In this document: positions 25,901 to 38,185 of the stretch, piece by piece
Position numbering within the stretch: position 1 is the stretch's first letter
How the letters are laid out: each line of letters starts with the position of its first letter
DNA from: Himantopus leucocephalus
Lineage: Eukaryota; Chordata; Aves; Charadriiformes; Recurvirostridae
DNA: 64,000 nt
NCBI GenBank assembly: GCA_003993805.1
Contig: RSEF01000006.1
Span: forward strand, 21,901,676 to 21,965,675
Direction of reading: 5' to 3'
Position numbers and translations under genes: made by a program
Notes under the pieces: model-generated
What the model was told of the DNA's origin: nothing
Seen by the model: the letters and a program-made list of their open reading frames with translations, nothing else
Databases searched by the model: none

Positions 25901-27050
25901 GGTGGCTACTTCTCCAGTAAGGAACTGGCAGCAGTTTACGAGTGTGAATGCGTCAAAGCCTAGACCCCAGCCAGCTACGATAGCATTTGGCACCCTTCCC
26001 ATTCTTGCAATCAAACTCATCAACTCTCCTGCCCTGGTGCAACTACACCTGCACGCTAGTTAATAAATAGCACTGAAGACCGTGCACATCTTGTCTGTGC
26101 TTGTGGGTTTATCATACTCAGTGTTGATTCAGATGAATTTATTGATGACACCTACTAAATCAACCAGGACTATTCCAAATCTAGACAAGTGCCTACAAAG
26201 TGCATTCTGCAGAAAGAAAATAGGAAAAAATCCTACAGGCTACCTCTGCAGTAGTATTTCCTTCAAGAAATCACTCAAACGCAGTAACAATCATACCATG
26301 TTCCTTTTTCTTTCCATCACCAAATTACTGAAGTAACAGATGATTGACACATACATTTTTCAGGGTAAATTAAATTTTCTTTCTTTAGACTGATAGTCAC
26401 TGCAACCTGACACCCACAGTGCCAGGCAGGCTATTTTTAAAACTCTTCTACAGATACTGACAATAACTTAAACACATAACATCATAATCTTTTATGTGTT
26501 ACTATTTTGTAGGGATGAATATGCAGAGGAAATTTTTTTCAGTTGCAATTTTACCCTTAAATGGTTTCCATAAGCTGCAAATGAAAAAAAAAAATATCAA
26601 AATCTTCAGGTATTTAGGAAAGTCAACAGTAAAACCTTAACTAGTTGTCTTTAGTGATTAAAAAAAAGATTGCATTTTTTAAAAATCTAAGAATAAGCAG
26701 CAATCAATTCTTTAAAAATGTAGCTCTTAATGTCAACCTAAAAACACTGCTACACAAAAGAGCATTTTCCCCCTTGTTTTCATGTTTAAGAGTAATTTAT
26801 TTCTTCACAGAGAATCTGCAGCCAGCCTTCAGTAACAGATAGCTTTGTCCTGGTGAAAAGAAAGAGCTGAGTAGGTGACCTTGGTTTGTATTTTTTCATT
26901 TAGGGCCAATCACACTGAAATTAAATTAAACTTTCCTGTAGATTTCAGGGTCAGGAAAACAAAGTTTCTAATATATTGGGCTGACTGAAAGAGCAGCTAT
27001 AGAATGGAACAAATCCATTGTGAACAATATAATATTATCTAAACGCATAC

Positions 27051-27172
27051 CTTAAGGTGGTTCCAAGAGGCAGCTCAAAGGACTGGATCTCAGCAAGGGC
27101 ATTTTCATATATCTGATCTTTGTTTTCTTCTAGGTACAATTCTGACAGCTTTGACTTGCTTTTCCTTGCCAT
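27051..27172 (-). CDS. EXOC6: EXOC6 alternative first coding exon (isoform with distinct N-terminus)
   Basis: The exon encodes 40 codons plus two bases. It starts MARKSKSKLSELYLEEN and ends with LAEIQSFELPLGTTL, with the split AG codon part going to exon 2 to make arginine. The donor is CTTAAG|GTATGC. As I recall it, the human EXOC6 isoform from an upstream first exon begins MLEEETDQTYENVLAEIQS, so the second half of this exon (from LEEN) aligns well, while the basic MARKSKSK lead is extra. An in-frame TAA lies two codons before the ATG (27176-27178), which fixes this start unless another exon is spliced upstream. Both first exons end in phase 2, so they are interchangeable. The exon is 2.2 kb upstream of the CpG-island exon and in AT-rich DNA, which suggests a tissue-restricted promoter. 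Confidence 0.85.
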
Positions 27173-27223
27173 AGGTTAGCATAAAACTAGTCTAACTTTA
27201 GGAGAGGACTTTTATTCTGATTA

Positions 27224-27255
27224 TTATCGTTGACTAAGTGACTCCATAGTCAGCA
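27224..27255 (-). promoter_or_regulatory. AP-1/MARE- and GATA-like motif cluster upstream of the alternative exon
   Basis: Within 32 bp, 50-85 bp upstream of the alternative ATG, there are CGATAA (GATA-like, 27224-27229), TGACTAA (27231-27237), GTGACTC (27238-27244) and a GTCAGCA half-MARE (27249-27255). EXOC6 has a known role in erythroid transferrin recycling, so an erythroid GATA1/NF-E2 type promoter is conceivable. Each motif is short and could occur by chance. Confidence 0.3.
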
Positions 27256-30200
27256 AAACCAGGCATGAAAAAACAGATCCTGCGCTAACCTCGTGACTCC
27301 TGAGGACTTTGTGTCCAAGAATGGTGCGCAGCTGCTGTTTTCCTGTCTCTGCTGGTAACATTTGCCTCGTATGCAGTACCCGGGCCTGCACAGTCTTTTT
27401 TCTGTGCGCGTCCAATTTATTTATCTTAACAGGAAATTTACTGGCACAAATAATATTTCTACATCCTTTTAATAGTTCACCAGTAATAAATATTAAGCCT
27501 GAAATCTAGTCAGTTTGAAAACACAATTTTAAAGTCATTTCAGACACTAGACATCAGTGCTCAATTTCTCTGTTAAGTTTTATGAGAGTAAAATTATTTT
27601 TTTTTAAATACTGTATTTTTTCTTTTGCTGTGTAAAAAGTCTGCACACACAAGAAATTAGCTGTATTTATTAAGTAGGTTTATGGACCTTGCAGACTGGA
27701 AAAGCAGAGAAATTGTTCTCATCTTTTTCCTTTTCAGCATTAGTAGATGCTATTTATAATAATGGAGTGCAAAAGATGATCTGGGATAACTGTGATTTTT
27801 ATATGAGTGTGCAATAAACACAGTGGTTACTAATTCATTACCTGCATGGAATCCTGGAAGGAAAGGGCATGGATAAACTCCTACAGATGTTGAGAGTGGT
27901 GCTACTGTCAAGCCTTTGTCATTATAATGATGGCAAAGAAAATACTTTGCACAACTGCCACCAATTACTTTAATTTCAGGTATTTATTTCAAACACAAGG
28001 CTGGAGTTCTAGATCTTTCCATTTAAACAGCTTTTCAGAAGCCTAATTCAATGTTATGTGACATAGTCAGTCTTATTATATTTGGTTATTTTTGATATTC
28101 TAAAGGTTTAAATCAGTATTTAACTCTTATCCCAGTACCGCTCCTGACAAAATTGATGAGAGTCTTGACACACATGGTGGTGCAGTCAACAGCTAAATGC
28201 AAGAAAATAGAAATTACTCATTTCTGACTAGGGCAATATACTGTTTATTCATTTCTCCATGCCCAGCGGGAACACTGAGGGGATGAGTTGTCAGAAGCAG
28301 TGGAAAAGACCTCTAAAGCCTACAATGAATTACACGCATATGTAACTGTAACAGCTTCCCTTGAACAATCTGCTTTAATCACCTGTTTATTTTTAAACCA
28401 AAATTAAGCAATTGCTCTGTTAGCACTAATATCCAATACGTTTCCTGCTTTGGCGTTCTAAACCGAGTTGTGAGCCGTTTATACACCTTTCACAAGAAAT
28501 GGGAGCCTGTGATTGACCCATCCAGCCACTGGATGTCACACAAATGCAGACGAAAGGATATCGGAACTACTCGTTCTAATCTTAACAGACACCAGATTAA
28601 GTATTAATTTATCAATTATGGGGTGACACTGTGAAAGTAAACTGCAAAAGTTATTACACTGAATAATGAGCTTAAGCTTATTCACTTGAAGGAAGAAAGT
28701 ACTTCTGCTGCCACTGTGGGAGAGCACAGGCAAGCCAGGTAACTCGGGGTCCCCTTGGACATCTACACCCAGCCATCACACACCGTGGCTTGCAAGAAAA
28801 ATAGGGTGCAGAGATGGGAGCATGACGCTTTGTACAGAGAGCTTTTATGGATTTTTTATGTGATTTTAAGTGAGTTCGATACTTAGAGAGGCTTTGGGTA
28901 CAATTTCTTATTTCCCAAAAACTCACACAGAAGCTTGCTTTAGGAATGAATCAACCAAAATAAACGGTACTCTGATCTGTTGTGCAAATGCTGTTGTAGG
29001 TATCACAGCTGCCTTGAAATAAATAAATTTAATAATAAAGCAAAACCATGTAAAAAGAAGCAAATAAATACAAAAGTGAATGACCAAGAAACAGGGAGGT
29101 GTTACATCTGTCTGGTTGTGGAAGCAGGTGCTGAGGTACCGTGGCTTTCTGTGCCTTCGGGCGTACAGGGTTAGACCAAATTGCACCGGGCCCAGGGTCT
29201 TGGCTCTCCGGAGTGGTTTGCACCCACGCTGAACCTCTGTAAGGCCATGACATGCAGAGAAGGATCTAACGTGTAGTGGTGGATCTGTAGCTAACCCCAG
29301 ATTCGTGGGCAGGAGTCTGTTAATACCTGCCAAAAGCCCCTTCAGCTGCAGGTGATCCTGCTTTTTCCCCGTGCTGTCTGCCCTGTGCTCCCCTTTTTCT
29401 GTCTTCTGTTCCTCCTCACCTCTTCCATAATCCTGGTGATGATTAGACATGCCCAAAGTCTACATCTTTCAGTCGTATGTGAGCTTTTCCTTTTTCCAGC
29501 CAAGTTCAGGGCCACTCTCAAAAGGCTTTTTTGAACCGCCTTGTCCAAGGAAATAAAGTTTTTTGCAAAAAGACAAAGGGACAAATTCAGTACTGTAACA
29601 TGACGCAAGCTTATGCATTCAATAACTTCTGGCAGAACAGGGTATTTTCACTGCACAACTATACATAACATGCTCAGAGGCTGCAGCTAAATAGACTATC
29701 AGAAAACGAAGTGATAAGCATTGAATTATTTTTTTTTTAATTGATGGTACTCCCCATACTGAAAAAGAGAATAGGAATTATCAGTTCTGAGGCATCATAC
29801 TTGTACTAGTTGAAATTTAACCAGGTCAAGAAGCCTGAGAAAGTATTCATCTGCTAGAAATCTCTGACAGAAAAAGGGAAAATATTTTCTGTACTTGTTA
29901 AATTCTGGCTATTGCTGTGAAGGAGGTATTTCATTGCCTGGACAGGCAGAAACCTAAGGGCCTGCAAGCTGTAAAGACAGCCACTGCTATCTTTCCAATC
30001 ATCCTGAGATTTTCCTGTGAAAAAATATGCCAAAGCACCTACTTCTTGCTGATGGTGTAAAAACGGTTCACAACTCTGTATAGTGTAAGAGGAGAAATAG
30101 AGGAAAATATCAACGAGATTGTGAAGCAGGATGCAGAGGCTTATCTACAGCAAAACTGCTTTCGCCATGTCCTTTCTCCCTTTGCTCCCCTAATTCCTAC

Positions 30201-33200
30201 TCTTCCCCAACCCCAATGGGATACCAGAGGGCCAAGAACTGCTGGTTTAAATGTAGCCTGCCTGTGTTAATGCTTCAAAAATACTTTTTACCCACGTGAC
30301 AATTACAAAAAAAATAGCATGTGCTGTAGTATAGAGACATCCCTACTGGGTATGTAATTCCAGTGGAGATTACTTTTTCTTTTGAATTACCAATGCAAGA
30401 TTAGCAGCATCAAGTCATCAGAGGCTTGTTTAATTTCCTTTCCCTGTTGGATTGGAATCCATTTTGAATGATTCATGGAAAAGAGGGAAGGGGGAAAATG
30501 TCCACCCTCAAATGGAATTACTATAGATAATTTTCACATGCAATGCCATCCATAACAAATTACTTCATTGGTCATTGCCCGGATATCTCCTCTTTACATC
30601 CCTCCACAAGGACAACAATGGCATTAGTCATTTCTCTGGCATCTCCTGCTCTGGTGCTGCCTCCTTTCCTGGGCTCATCCCCAAACTCGACCCTTGCAAA
30701 CCAGCTCATTCTCCCCAGAACCTGCACCAGCTGCTCATGTTCCCCTTGCGCCTGCTTCTTTTCTGGTGGCCAGACCCATTTTTGCCTGCCTCTTGGATGA
30801 AGCATGGTGGCAACACCCCTGTCAAATGGTTCTTGGAATGGACAGGCAGATAAGGAGCCACTGGAATTACCACTGCCATCTTCTGCCTTGGTGCAAACGT
30901 GCTTTAAAAATTTTATTTAATCTGTAACCAGAACAGCCACCTGAGTTTCTTGATGAATACTGCCATCAGAAGACTTAGCAGGAGGAAAAAAGGAACTCTG
31001 ACTTGTTTCTTGCTCCTTTCTCTAGCCCCCCCAAATACCTCTAATCACCAACACGCACTTACCTGTACCTCATCAGCAACAGTACAGCTGAGCTAAAGCT
31101 CAGCCTGGCCCATTTCATCAGGACAAAATGATTTTTCTGAACTATACCATTGAAAGTTTGGAATGAGAAGCTCAGACTTATACACCACTGAAGGCTGTGC
31201 CGCCAGGAATCAGGCACCTCTGCCCAAGCAGACATAGCAAGAGTAGCTTTGCAGGAACAGGTAATTCAGTGTCACCTACGCAGTAATAACCTATGTACAA
31301 CATAGGCTGGGCTGAATGGAGTGCTTAGAGAGTATCAGCTCGAGCTGGCAGCATCACGTTGAAGACAGCAATGTTTTCACTATGAAAAGGGACTTCTGGT
31401 GCCTTTCTAGGCCTCTTCATTCATCATACACAAAAAAAATATTACTGGAATTTTTTTTTGAGCAAAATCCATGAAATGGTTTATGAAATAGGAGTTTAAA
31501 ATAATTTTAATAAAAGGTATAGTGGTTACCTACTTCTTATGCTTTGATCTTTATAATCTCCTGCTTTTTCAGATTAAATAAATCTTGGACACATTAATAA
31601 ATTTGATATTAACCTTTAGAAACTATGAGGTAACCTTTCCCACGTTAGGTAGAAGGCCTCTGTGTATGATTCACAGCCATTTGCTGCAAATGAATGTTTT
31701 TTAATTGTCCCAAATGCACTTCATTATGATAAGGGTTTGCAGGACAAACTGTGCTTTAGGTTATTGCATATAAAATTGTTATTTCTATTTAAAAATAACA
31801 TTTATTGTCAGATATTACATACACACATACACACCATAAGCCAAGGGAAATGCGTTAGACATTGGTTTAGTGCTCAGAGCACTGGCACGACTAAAATCTG
31901 GCTTTTGTAGAACTGAATGGCTACTGTCTCTCTGTAATGCACTACTACTAAAACATCTTTTTAGCCAGCATCCAATAAAATGTATTCTTTTAAGGCTGTT
32001 GACTTTCCTGATCTCTCCATACTGGCAGTATATTATATACCAGGAGGGAAATTACTGGTTTTTTAGAGCGTTTAAGTGAATTATGCTTCATGTATTGTAG
32101 TCAACATCTGTAAATACATTGCTTTTTGTTTTAATTACACCGGATTCAAGAATTGGACAGTGTATATAAAAATCATCACCAAAAGATTGAGGAAATAACA
32201 TTCTATTGCACTTTTACACCTGTTATTTTTATAGTAAATTGTTCAAAACGACACACATCTCTCCCATTAGGAGGGCAGTGCATCACTAACTACTTTTGAC
32301 ATTTCATTGACATCTTACAAGTGCCTAAAAATATCAGGAGAGATCCTCAGCTGGTGCTGATGTTAACTTTGTAAAAGTCAATAAAGCCATCTAGTCTACT
32401 GGCTGAACAGAGGCACTTCTGTCTGGCAGCAGCGGGAATGAGAGAAGAATCACTCTCATCATATGTGTTTATATAATGCTCGGTGCCATTGAGGAACAAA
32501 TACTATTTCATTTTCTTTGCAACAAACAGACTGTGAAATAATACTCAGCCCCAGTAATTAACAGTTTAGACTAAATAAATACCTCTACTATATTTTAACA
32601 CAGCATTTGAATTTCAGATTTGAAGGAGACACTGCTTAGTAACATTGGATAATAGCTTACAAAGCAGCTTCTTTGTCGTTCTCCAGAACAAAACACTGAT
32701 GTGTAAAAAAATTTCTCTCTGCTTATGAGTGCTTTTAAGGAACAGGTGTCAATCAAAACCCTGAGACAAGGACATGCCCCAGGAGCCTCAGGGCTTTGCT
32801 TCCTTGTAGGCAGTGACGGGCTGGATTATAGACGCCGCCCTGGAGGACATCATTGCTTTCCTGGAACAGGAGGGCTTTTTTCCTCCCCACATTAAGAGCA
32901 CCTAGTCTTGGCTAGCCACAGGGTTTAAATTTCTTATGTAACCCAGGAGAACTTCCCTGAGAAAACCAACCCCTGTTCTAGTTTGGGGTATGAGCGAGTC
33001 AGAAATCAAAACTACTTTTGAGGTTAGGACGAGCGTATGATGGACATCTGACTGATGACGGCCAAGTGACCCCAGCTTGGCGAGTTGCTCTGTCAGCTGC
33101 GCCACAGTGACTGACAGACACTGTGCCTGCTCTGAGCCTATCCTCACCACAAACTAAAAAGCTTTAATTGAAAGCAACACGAACAACCTACTCAGAAGTT

Positions 33201-36200
33201 TGATCATTTTTATCATGGCCTATATTCTTTAAACGCTTTTGGGAAAAAAAAATCCCTCATCTGAATATAAGCTTGCATCACTTTAGCTAACAATTAATTA
33301 AACTAAATGTCTCCATAGGCATTTTCAGTCTCTCAGGTTCTTATTTCAGTTTAGTTAGAACTCCACCTAATTGACTGAAGTGAAATAACTCTGCCTTAAA
33401 AAAAAAGGAATATTATCAGATAGCTTTTTGTACCAGTTCTCTGCAGGTCAGGCTTATGCTTCTGCTACATTCTCCACTCGTGCTTCACTGAAGTTTGCAA
33501 GACGGGATCATTAACATTAGCTTACCACTGCGTGATGGTTGGTATTTCAATTATCCCACCAGTCAGTCCTGGCGAGAGGAAATCTTCAGAATTAATTTGG
33601 CCAAAGAATCCATGCCTAACTTCTTAGTAGCATTCATAACAAGAAGAAAATTTAGAGGAAGTATCTTGACAATATCTCCTGCTTAGATAACCTGGCTTTT
33701 ATTACTGTGAAAGATCAAAAAAACCCCACCATTGCCAAATAGTACTATACTTCAAGAGAAAATATTTTTTCTAGTAAAAGAATACAGGAATCATTACTTA
33801 CAGTATCACACCGTACTAGCTGCTTTTTGATATTTCCTAGCTATATTCAATTAACGTCGCAGGTTAGACCTTGTAAATCAACACTAATAGCACTGAGAGG
33901 AACCACTTGTTTTTTGAGAACATTCCAGCCCACAAACACTTTTTCCAGTGAAAACTGAACACTTACAATAAGACTCTGTTTTGGTAAGAAAATAGGAAAT
34001 GATGCTAAACAAAAGGGAATGTTTATTTAGAAATTCCAAGGCCATTAATTTATATTAAGAAACTGTTTGTGCTCAGAGACTATAATCAAAAGGTGATGTG
34101 AATCATTGATCACAAAAGGACTTCATAGATAAGGAGCAAGTGCAGTGCTGGATGATTGTATTATATATTAACAACTTTAATGAGCAGCTTTTGCTGATTC
34201 ATTTGGCAGGAAGTGAGCTGCCAAGAGAGATTTCTAGGGGAGGAACAATCAACAATATTTTCATATAAAATAACCTCCAGTTACTGTATTGTTCTCACAA
34301 CATTTGATAATGAATGCTTTCCTGTTTAAGAAAAAAAAACATAAATCACAAAAACAAAGGCAGATCTGGTTTAGTGTTAACATGGCTATAAATACATAGG
34401 CAGTCTGGCGAAGCAAGGGAAGGATCTGATCAATTAAAAAATTGGAAAGCTGGTAAATACTCCTTGTGAAATTGTTGCACAGCTGGGAATCAATGATATA
34501 GTAGATACTATTCTTTTCAGAGGAAAAAAAGCCAGTGCTTTTATCTGCCTTCATGGTAGGAAGCTCACTGGCTGTGGCATGGCTGGGATTTACTGCAGAA
34601 AGCAGTACTTGGTTTCCATTCAGGAGACCAGGACCTCCATGACACCAAACCTGAGCCACACTGGGGGCTTGCACCGTGCTGGAACGCTGTTACAAACCAT
34701 AGGGGAGCTCAGCACTTCAAAAATCAAAACTGAATCACCATCGGAAGACCCAACACAACAGGACAGATCCAGCATCCCAGGACACGGATGTCACCAAGCC
34801 AGCCCTGAGCCCACCGGCGTGCTCCCAGGGCACACACCACGGCATGGTGGCAGCTTCGCATTAAGAGCAAGACAGCTACGACAGCAGCAGAGAACCGAGC
34901 CAGCAGGTCCCTGCCGCTCTCCAGGGCGAGGAGAGGTTGGTGGGGTTGCGTTACATATATTGCACTATAGCTAGCCAACAGCGTATGAACATGGCGAGTT
35001 CTGTGCCATCCAACCCATGCCAAGGGTGCTTTGCCCACCATGCCAGCAGGGATCATTCAGCTTTCTTAAACTCTTTCATTGCTACCGCTAGTACAAATAG
35101 ACAAAAAATGCCTATAACTAATCTTACTTATAACTTGATCTGTGATGGGACTGCCCAAACACAATGCGTTTGGGAGCACGTGGTGGAGAAAAGGGGACGG
35201 GAGAGAGAGCACGTACCAAGGAGCCCGGGAGAGTAAAAGATGCAGCAGTATATCTTACAGGCACTTGTAGGTTCTGCTCTAACTGCATACCAGTTAGATG
35301 TTATGCACAGTCAATTGTGTAGGTCTTTAACGCAGACTTTCCTGTTGTAAGATTTTCAGGAGTAGATTTAGGAAGCAATCTTTATTAGAATGACTAATAA
35401 AGGTTTTAAACAAAATTAAGATGGAAAAAAATAGAATCCAAATAAGTTAGCAGTTGTAGGTTTTCACTCAACACAGCACCTTGCAGGGTTTCGGTTCAGA
35501 ATCTTTTTTTCATTATAAAACACATAGCTTTTCTCAAAGTTCCATGAAATGAAGAATTCCACTAATTTTACCAGAAAGAGTAATGATTATCAAAATGCCG
35601 TCAGTCAAACTTATAAAAAAGATTCTAAAGAAAGCATTTTGAGATTTTTTTTTTTTAATAACATCTTGAAATGGTGTGATAGGTCAGCAAAATTAATGAA
35701 CATAGCCAGAGCCTGAAATCAAGATACAGCTTGTGCCATTAATGTAAATACAGACTTCAGAAAGTGGATTAAAACATCAGACGTTGAAGCTAAATAAATA
35801 TTCACTCTCTCACCTCTGCCGGTTGATCTCATCATGAGAACACAGACATCACATCTCTCAGTAACAATCCATTATAAGATTTAGGCTGTCCCGATAGTGT
35901 AGCTCATCCGAATGACAACTCAACCAACATGTAACTATAGTCTGCCCAACCAGCACTGCAGGAAAGACAAGCTTAAATAATTAATCATGGCAAAACACAG
36001 ATAGTGGGAGGCTCAGAAATTCCTGACTTCAGAATCAGTTGTTAATAACGTACAATATTTGAATCCATTCACATGCAGGTACTGTAACTTACCAAGACAG
36101 TGAGGATACCGTAAGTAAATAAAATTTACAAGATTGCAGAACAACTAATTGCATTCAACATGTAAACGGATTTCGGTAATTGAAAATCTATTATTCAAGG

Positions 36201-37261
36201 TCCAAATGATGATTTAAATCGTATTTTCTCCTTTGCATACAGCAATTTACCTCAGATATAGAGAGGCATTGAAAAGATCTCAGGATATATTATCTATTCA
36301 GTGGAAATAATAACAAATGCAGAGATTTAACACAGCTCATATCCGGTTACCCAGGAAAGACAATAAAGATACCTGGGCCATGTTAAGAATGAAACCAAAG
36401 CATTTATCATGTCAGGAGTTACATTAGGCAGCAAGAGGAATGTATTGAAAAGGTTAGAATGAATTAATTCCTCCGTTCATTAGCCAGAGATACATTTAGA
36501 AGGCAAACGAATAAAAGACATGCAAGATGCAATCATGGAAAACAGAGTAATACTGAACTTTCACCAGTACTGGGAGGATTCAGGTTTGCACTGCACACAG
36601 AGATTCTAAAGAAGTTAAAAAACAAACAGTTATCTGACTCAGAAGAATCGATAATGATAATTTAAGGATATTTTTATTATCTCTCCCCTTACTTTCTTCT
36701 ACTAGTAATAAACAGTCCTGCAGTCAGACTGTCCTAATACTTACTTTAAAAATTGTCAAGCTGAAATAAAGGATGATTTAATATATTTATGTACTCATAT
36801 ATTTTTATATATTTATATTTTATAAGTTTAGATAGTTCTCAAATAAATACATATATCTTTTTTCTCTATTAACAGGAATTAGAGAAACATTTAACTGTGG
36901 TGAGTGTCACTTTCTAAAACAAGTCTTTGCTCGCTTCATAGATTTCAAGTAAAGGAGAAATGTACGTTCCATGATGAATCTTCTTACTCACTAATTATGC
37001 CTGGAGATGCTGTCCCACAAGAAACTTGTATGTTAGCCATTGCCTGCCACTGTTCTCCTCATCTCTCAGTCTAACGTAAGCTTTACATTTACGGTTCCCT
37101 TTTCCTCGTAAAGGCCACGTGTCATTTTCAGAGGTTACGAGCCCAGCAGTGTAAATTCTGTCACCTGAAATGTAGTGTAGAACATTTTCCTCTAAAGTTT
37201 TGAAGAAGAGATGGAGGACAATTTGCTCAATAGATACACAAAGTAATTAAGGCTTCAGCTT

Positions 37262-37273
37262 CCCCCCCCCCCC
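37262..37273. repeat. C12 homopolymer
   Basis: Twelve consecutive C bases followed by T5. Similar G/C runs occur at 7432-7442 (G11), 11448-11458 (G11) and 47691-47700 (C10). Such runs are error-prone in sequencing, and their lengths should not be trusted. Confidence 0.85.
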
Positions 37274-37559
37274 TTTTTATTTTTCAAATGCTTTGACTAC
37301 AAACTTGCTTTCAAAAGGCACACAGGTGTTTTCCTTGCCCAAGACAAGCTACCAGCAGCCTTGGAGCCCACCACAGACCACTGCCCAGGCACAATGGGAA
37401 GGAAAACCAGCCTTAACTCTGAATTTCCCTGTGTGTTTAAATCAGACGCTTAATGATTATTTATTTTTTTTTTAAACGTAGGGTTTGAGTTTGAATAGTA
37501 CTTTAAGCACTAAACTGTCTCCTTAATGTTTGGAGGGGATTAAGTTCAGAGTTCATTGT

Positions 37560-37905
37560 GTTGTCTGTCATTTTAAAAAGATTAGATAGTTTGGTTCGGC
37601 TCCTACTGGCAATGTAAAAGTCTCTGTATTTATTGACTGTCTGGAGTCATTATCAAAGCTTCTAAAACCAATCGACACCTTGTAAACAAAAGTCCCATTA
37701 TTTTCGTGATCCTGATAAGATTTACACGGTATCCACATTTTTGTTATGATTGATTGAACTGTTAGAGATATTCATACTGTAACGGGTTATGTGATGAATG
37801 ATTACAAATTCAATTAGCAAATCAAACTTTACATTGGTTTGGAAAACGTGAATGAATGTAACCGATCCTGGTCTATGTCAGATACCACTTGTACTTTTGG
37901 TTTTG
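37560..37905. promoter_or_regulatory. Candidate enhancer with FOX, GATA and PBX/HOX-type motifs
   Basis: This AT-rich, repeat-free stretch carries TGTAAACAAA (FOX type, 37681-37690), TGATAAG (GATA type, 37713-37719), TGATTGATTG (PBX/HOX type, 37747-37756) and a later CAATTAG homeodomain word. Known context: HHEX, the usual upstream neighbour, is controlled by distant endoderm and blood enhancers that use FOXA and GATA factors. That this block is such an enhancer is inference. Confidence 0.3.
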
Positions 37906-38111
37906 GATCAGGATAATTCTGAGAAAGGTTTCAAATATTCTACCAGGAAAAAAAGATCCTTTCAACAGGAGGAAATGATATTTTAAACTTGGGGCTTTTT
38001 CTAGTGACTTAGTAAACTGAGAAACAATATCATGTGGAGGAGATTGACGTACTAAATTAGTACATTATGGTCACGTAATTGGAAAACTGTACACCACTAG
38101 ACTACTACTAT

Positions 38112-38185
38112 ATTTTTGTACGGTTATTTGAAAAACAAATTTTTCAAATAAAAAACAAATATTTTTCAAATAACCGTACAAAAAT
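38112..38185. repeat. Perfect 24-bp inverted repeat with nested hairpin
   Basis: The left arm (38112-38135) starts ATTTTTGTACGGTTATTTG and the right arm (38162-38185) is its exact reverse complement over all 24 bases, ending CGTACAAAAAT. The loop is 26 nt. Inside it, TTATTTGAAAAA (38124-38135) also pairs perfectly with 38140-38151 across a 4-nt CAAA loop, because the TTTTTCAAATAA segment occurs twice (38140-38151 and 38162-38173). The pairing stops abruptly at both outer ends. This layout is typical of a local template-switch duplication and not of a transposon, and no target-site duplication is evident. Confidence 0.9.

Larger units (their letters stand above)
24869..27050. other. Segment between the two alternative EXOC6 first exons
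   Basis: The low half is the CpG island. The high half (25560-27050) is AT-rich and holds the 20-bp tandem duplication at 25861-25900. For transcripts from the upstream exon this segment is part of intron 1. No further exon is recognisable. Confidence 0.7.
1..27172 (-). other. EXOC6: EXOC6 gene, 5' part (minus strand, continues below position 1)
   Basis: This is the 5' part of the gene for exocyst subunit 6 (SEC15-like 1). Known role of the family: one of eight subunits of the exocyst, which tethers secretory and recycling vesicles to the plasma membrane; Sec15 proteins are effectors of Rab11-type GTPases. Loss of the mouse gene causes the hemoglobin-deficit (hbd) phenotype through faulty transferrin recycling in red-cell precursors. 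Seen here: two alternative first coding exons and four common exons, all with GT donors, AG acceptors and matching phases, with introns of about 18.5 kb, 1.28 kb, 109 bp and 904 bp. The coding total is 440 nt (479 with the alternative start), about 18 percent of a full protein. The C-terminal Rab-binding part is outside the window. The paralogue EXOC6B is less likely because residues such as SVYDDQPNAH and ADAEKLK follow EXOC6. Confidence 0.93.
27173..37559. other. Upstream intergenic DNA, proximal part
   Basis: I recognise no exon here. Moderately GC-rich patches at 28690-29560, 30540-30900, 32750-33130 and 34560-35230 contain unsupported frames up to 177 codons without known domains. The rest is AT-rich. 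The stretch 36090-36260 is a weak regulatory candidate, with TTCAAGGTCCA, a TTTGCATA octamer-like word and CTAATTGC. Confidence 0.55.

Noticed and set aside
28923..29456. A 177-codon minus-strand frame
   Set aside because: No recognisable domain, no splice context or promoter, and a composition that shifts from charged to hydrophobic as random sequence does.
34579..34974. A 131-codon plus-strand frame in a GC-richer patch
   Set aside because: No known motif, with low-complexity Gly/Pro/Arg-rich content. It could at most be part of a non-coding RNA, for which there is no evidence.
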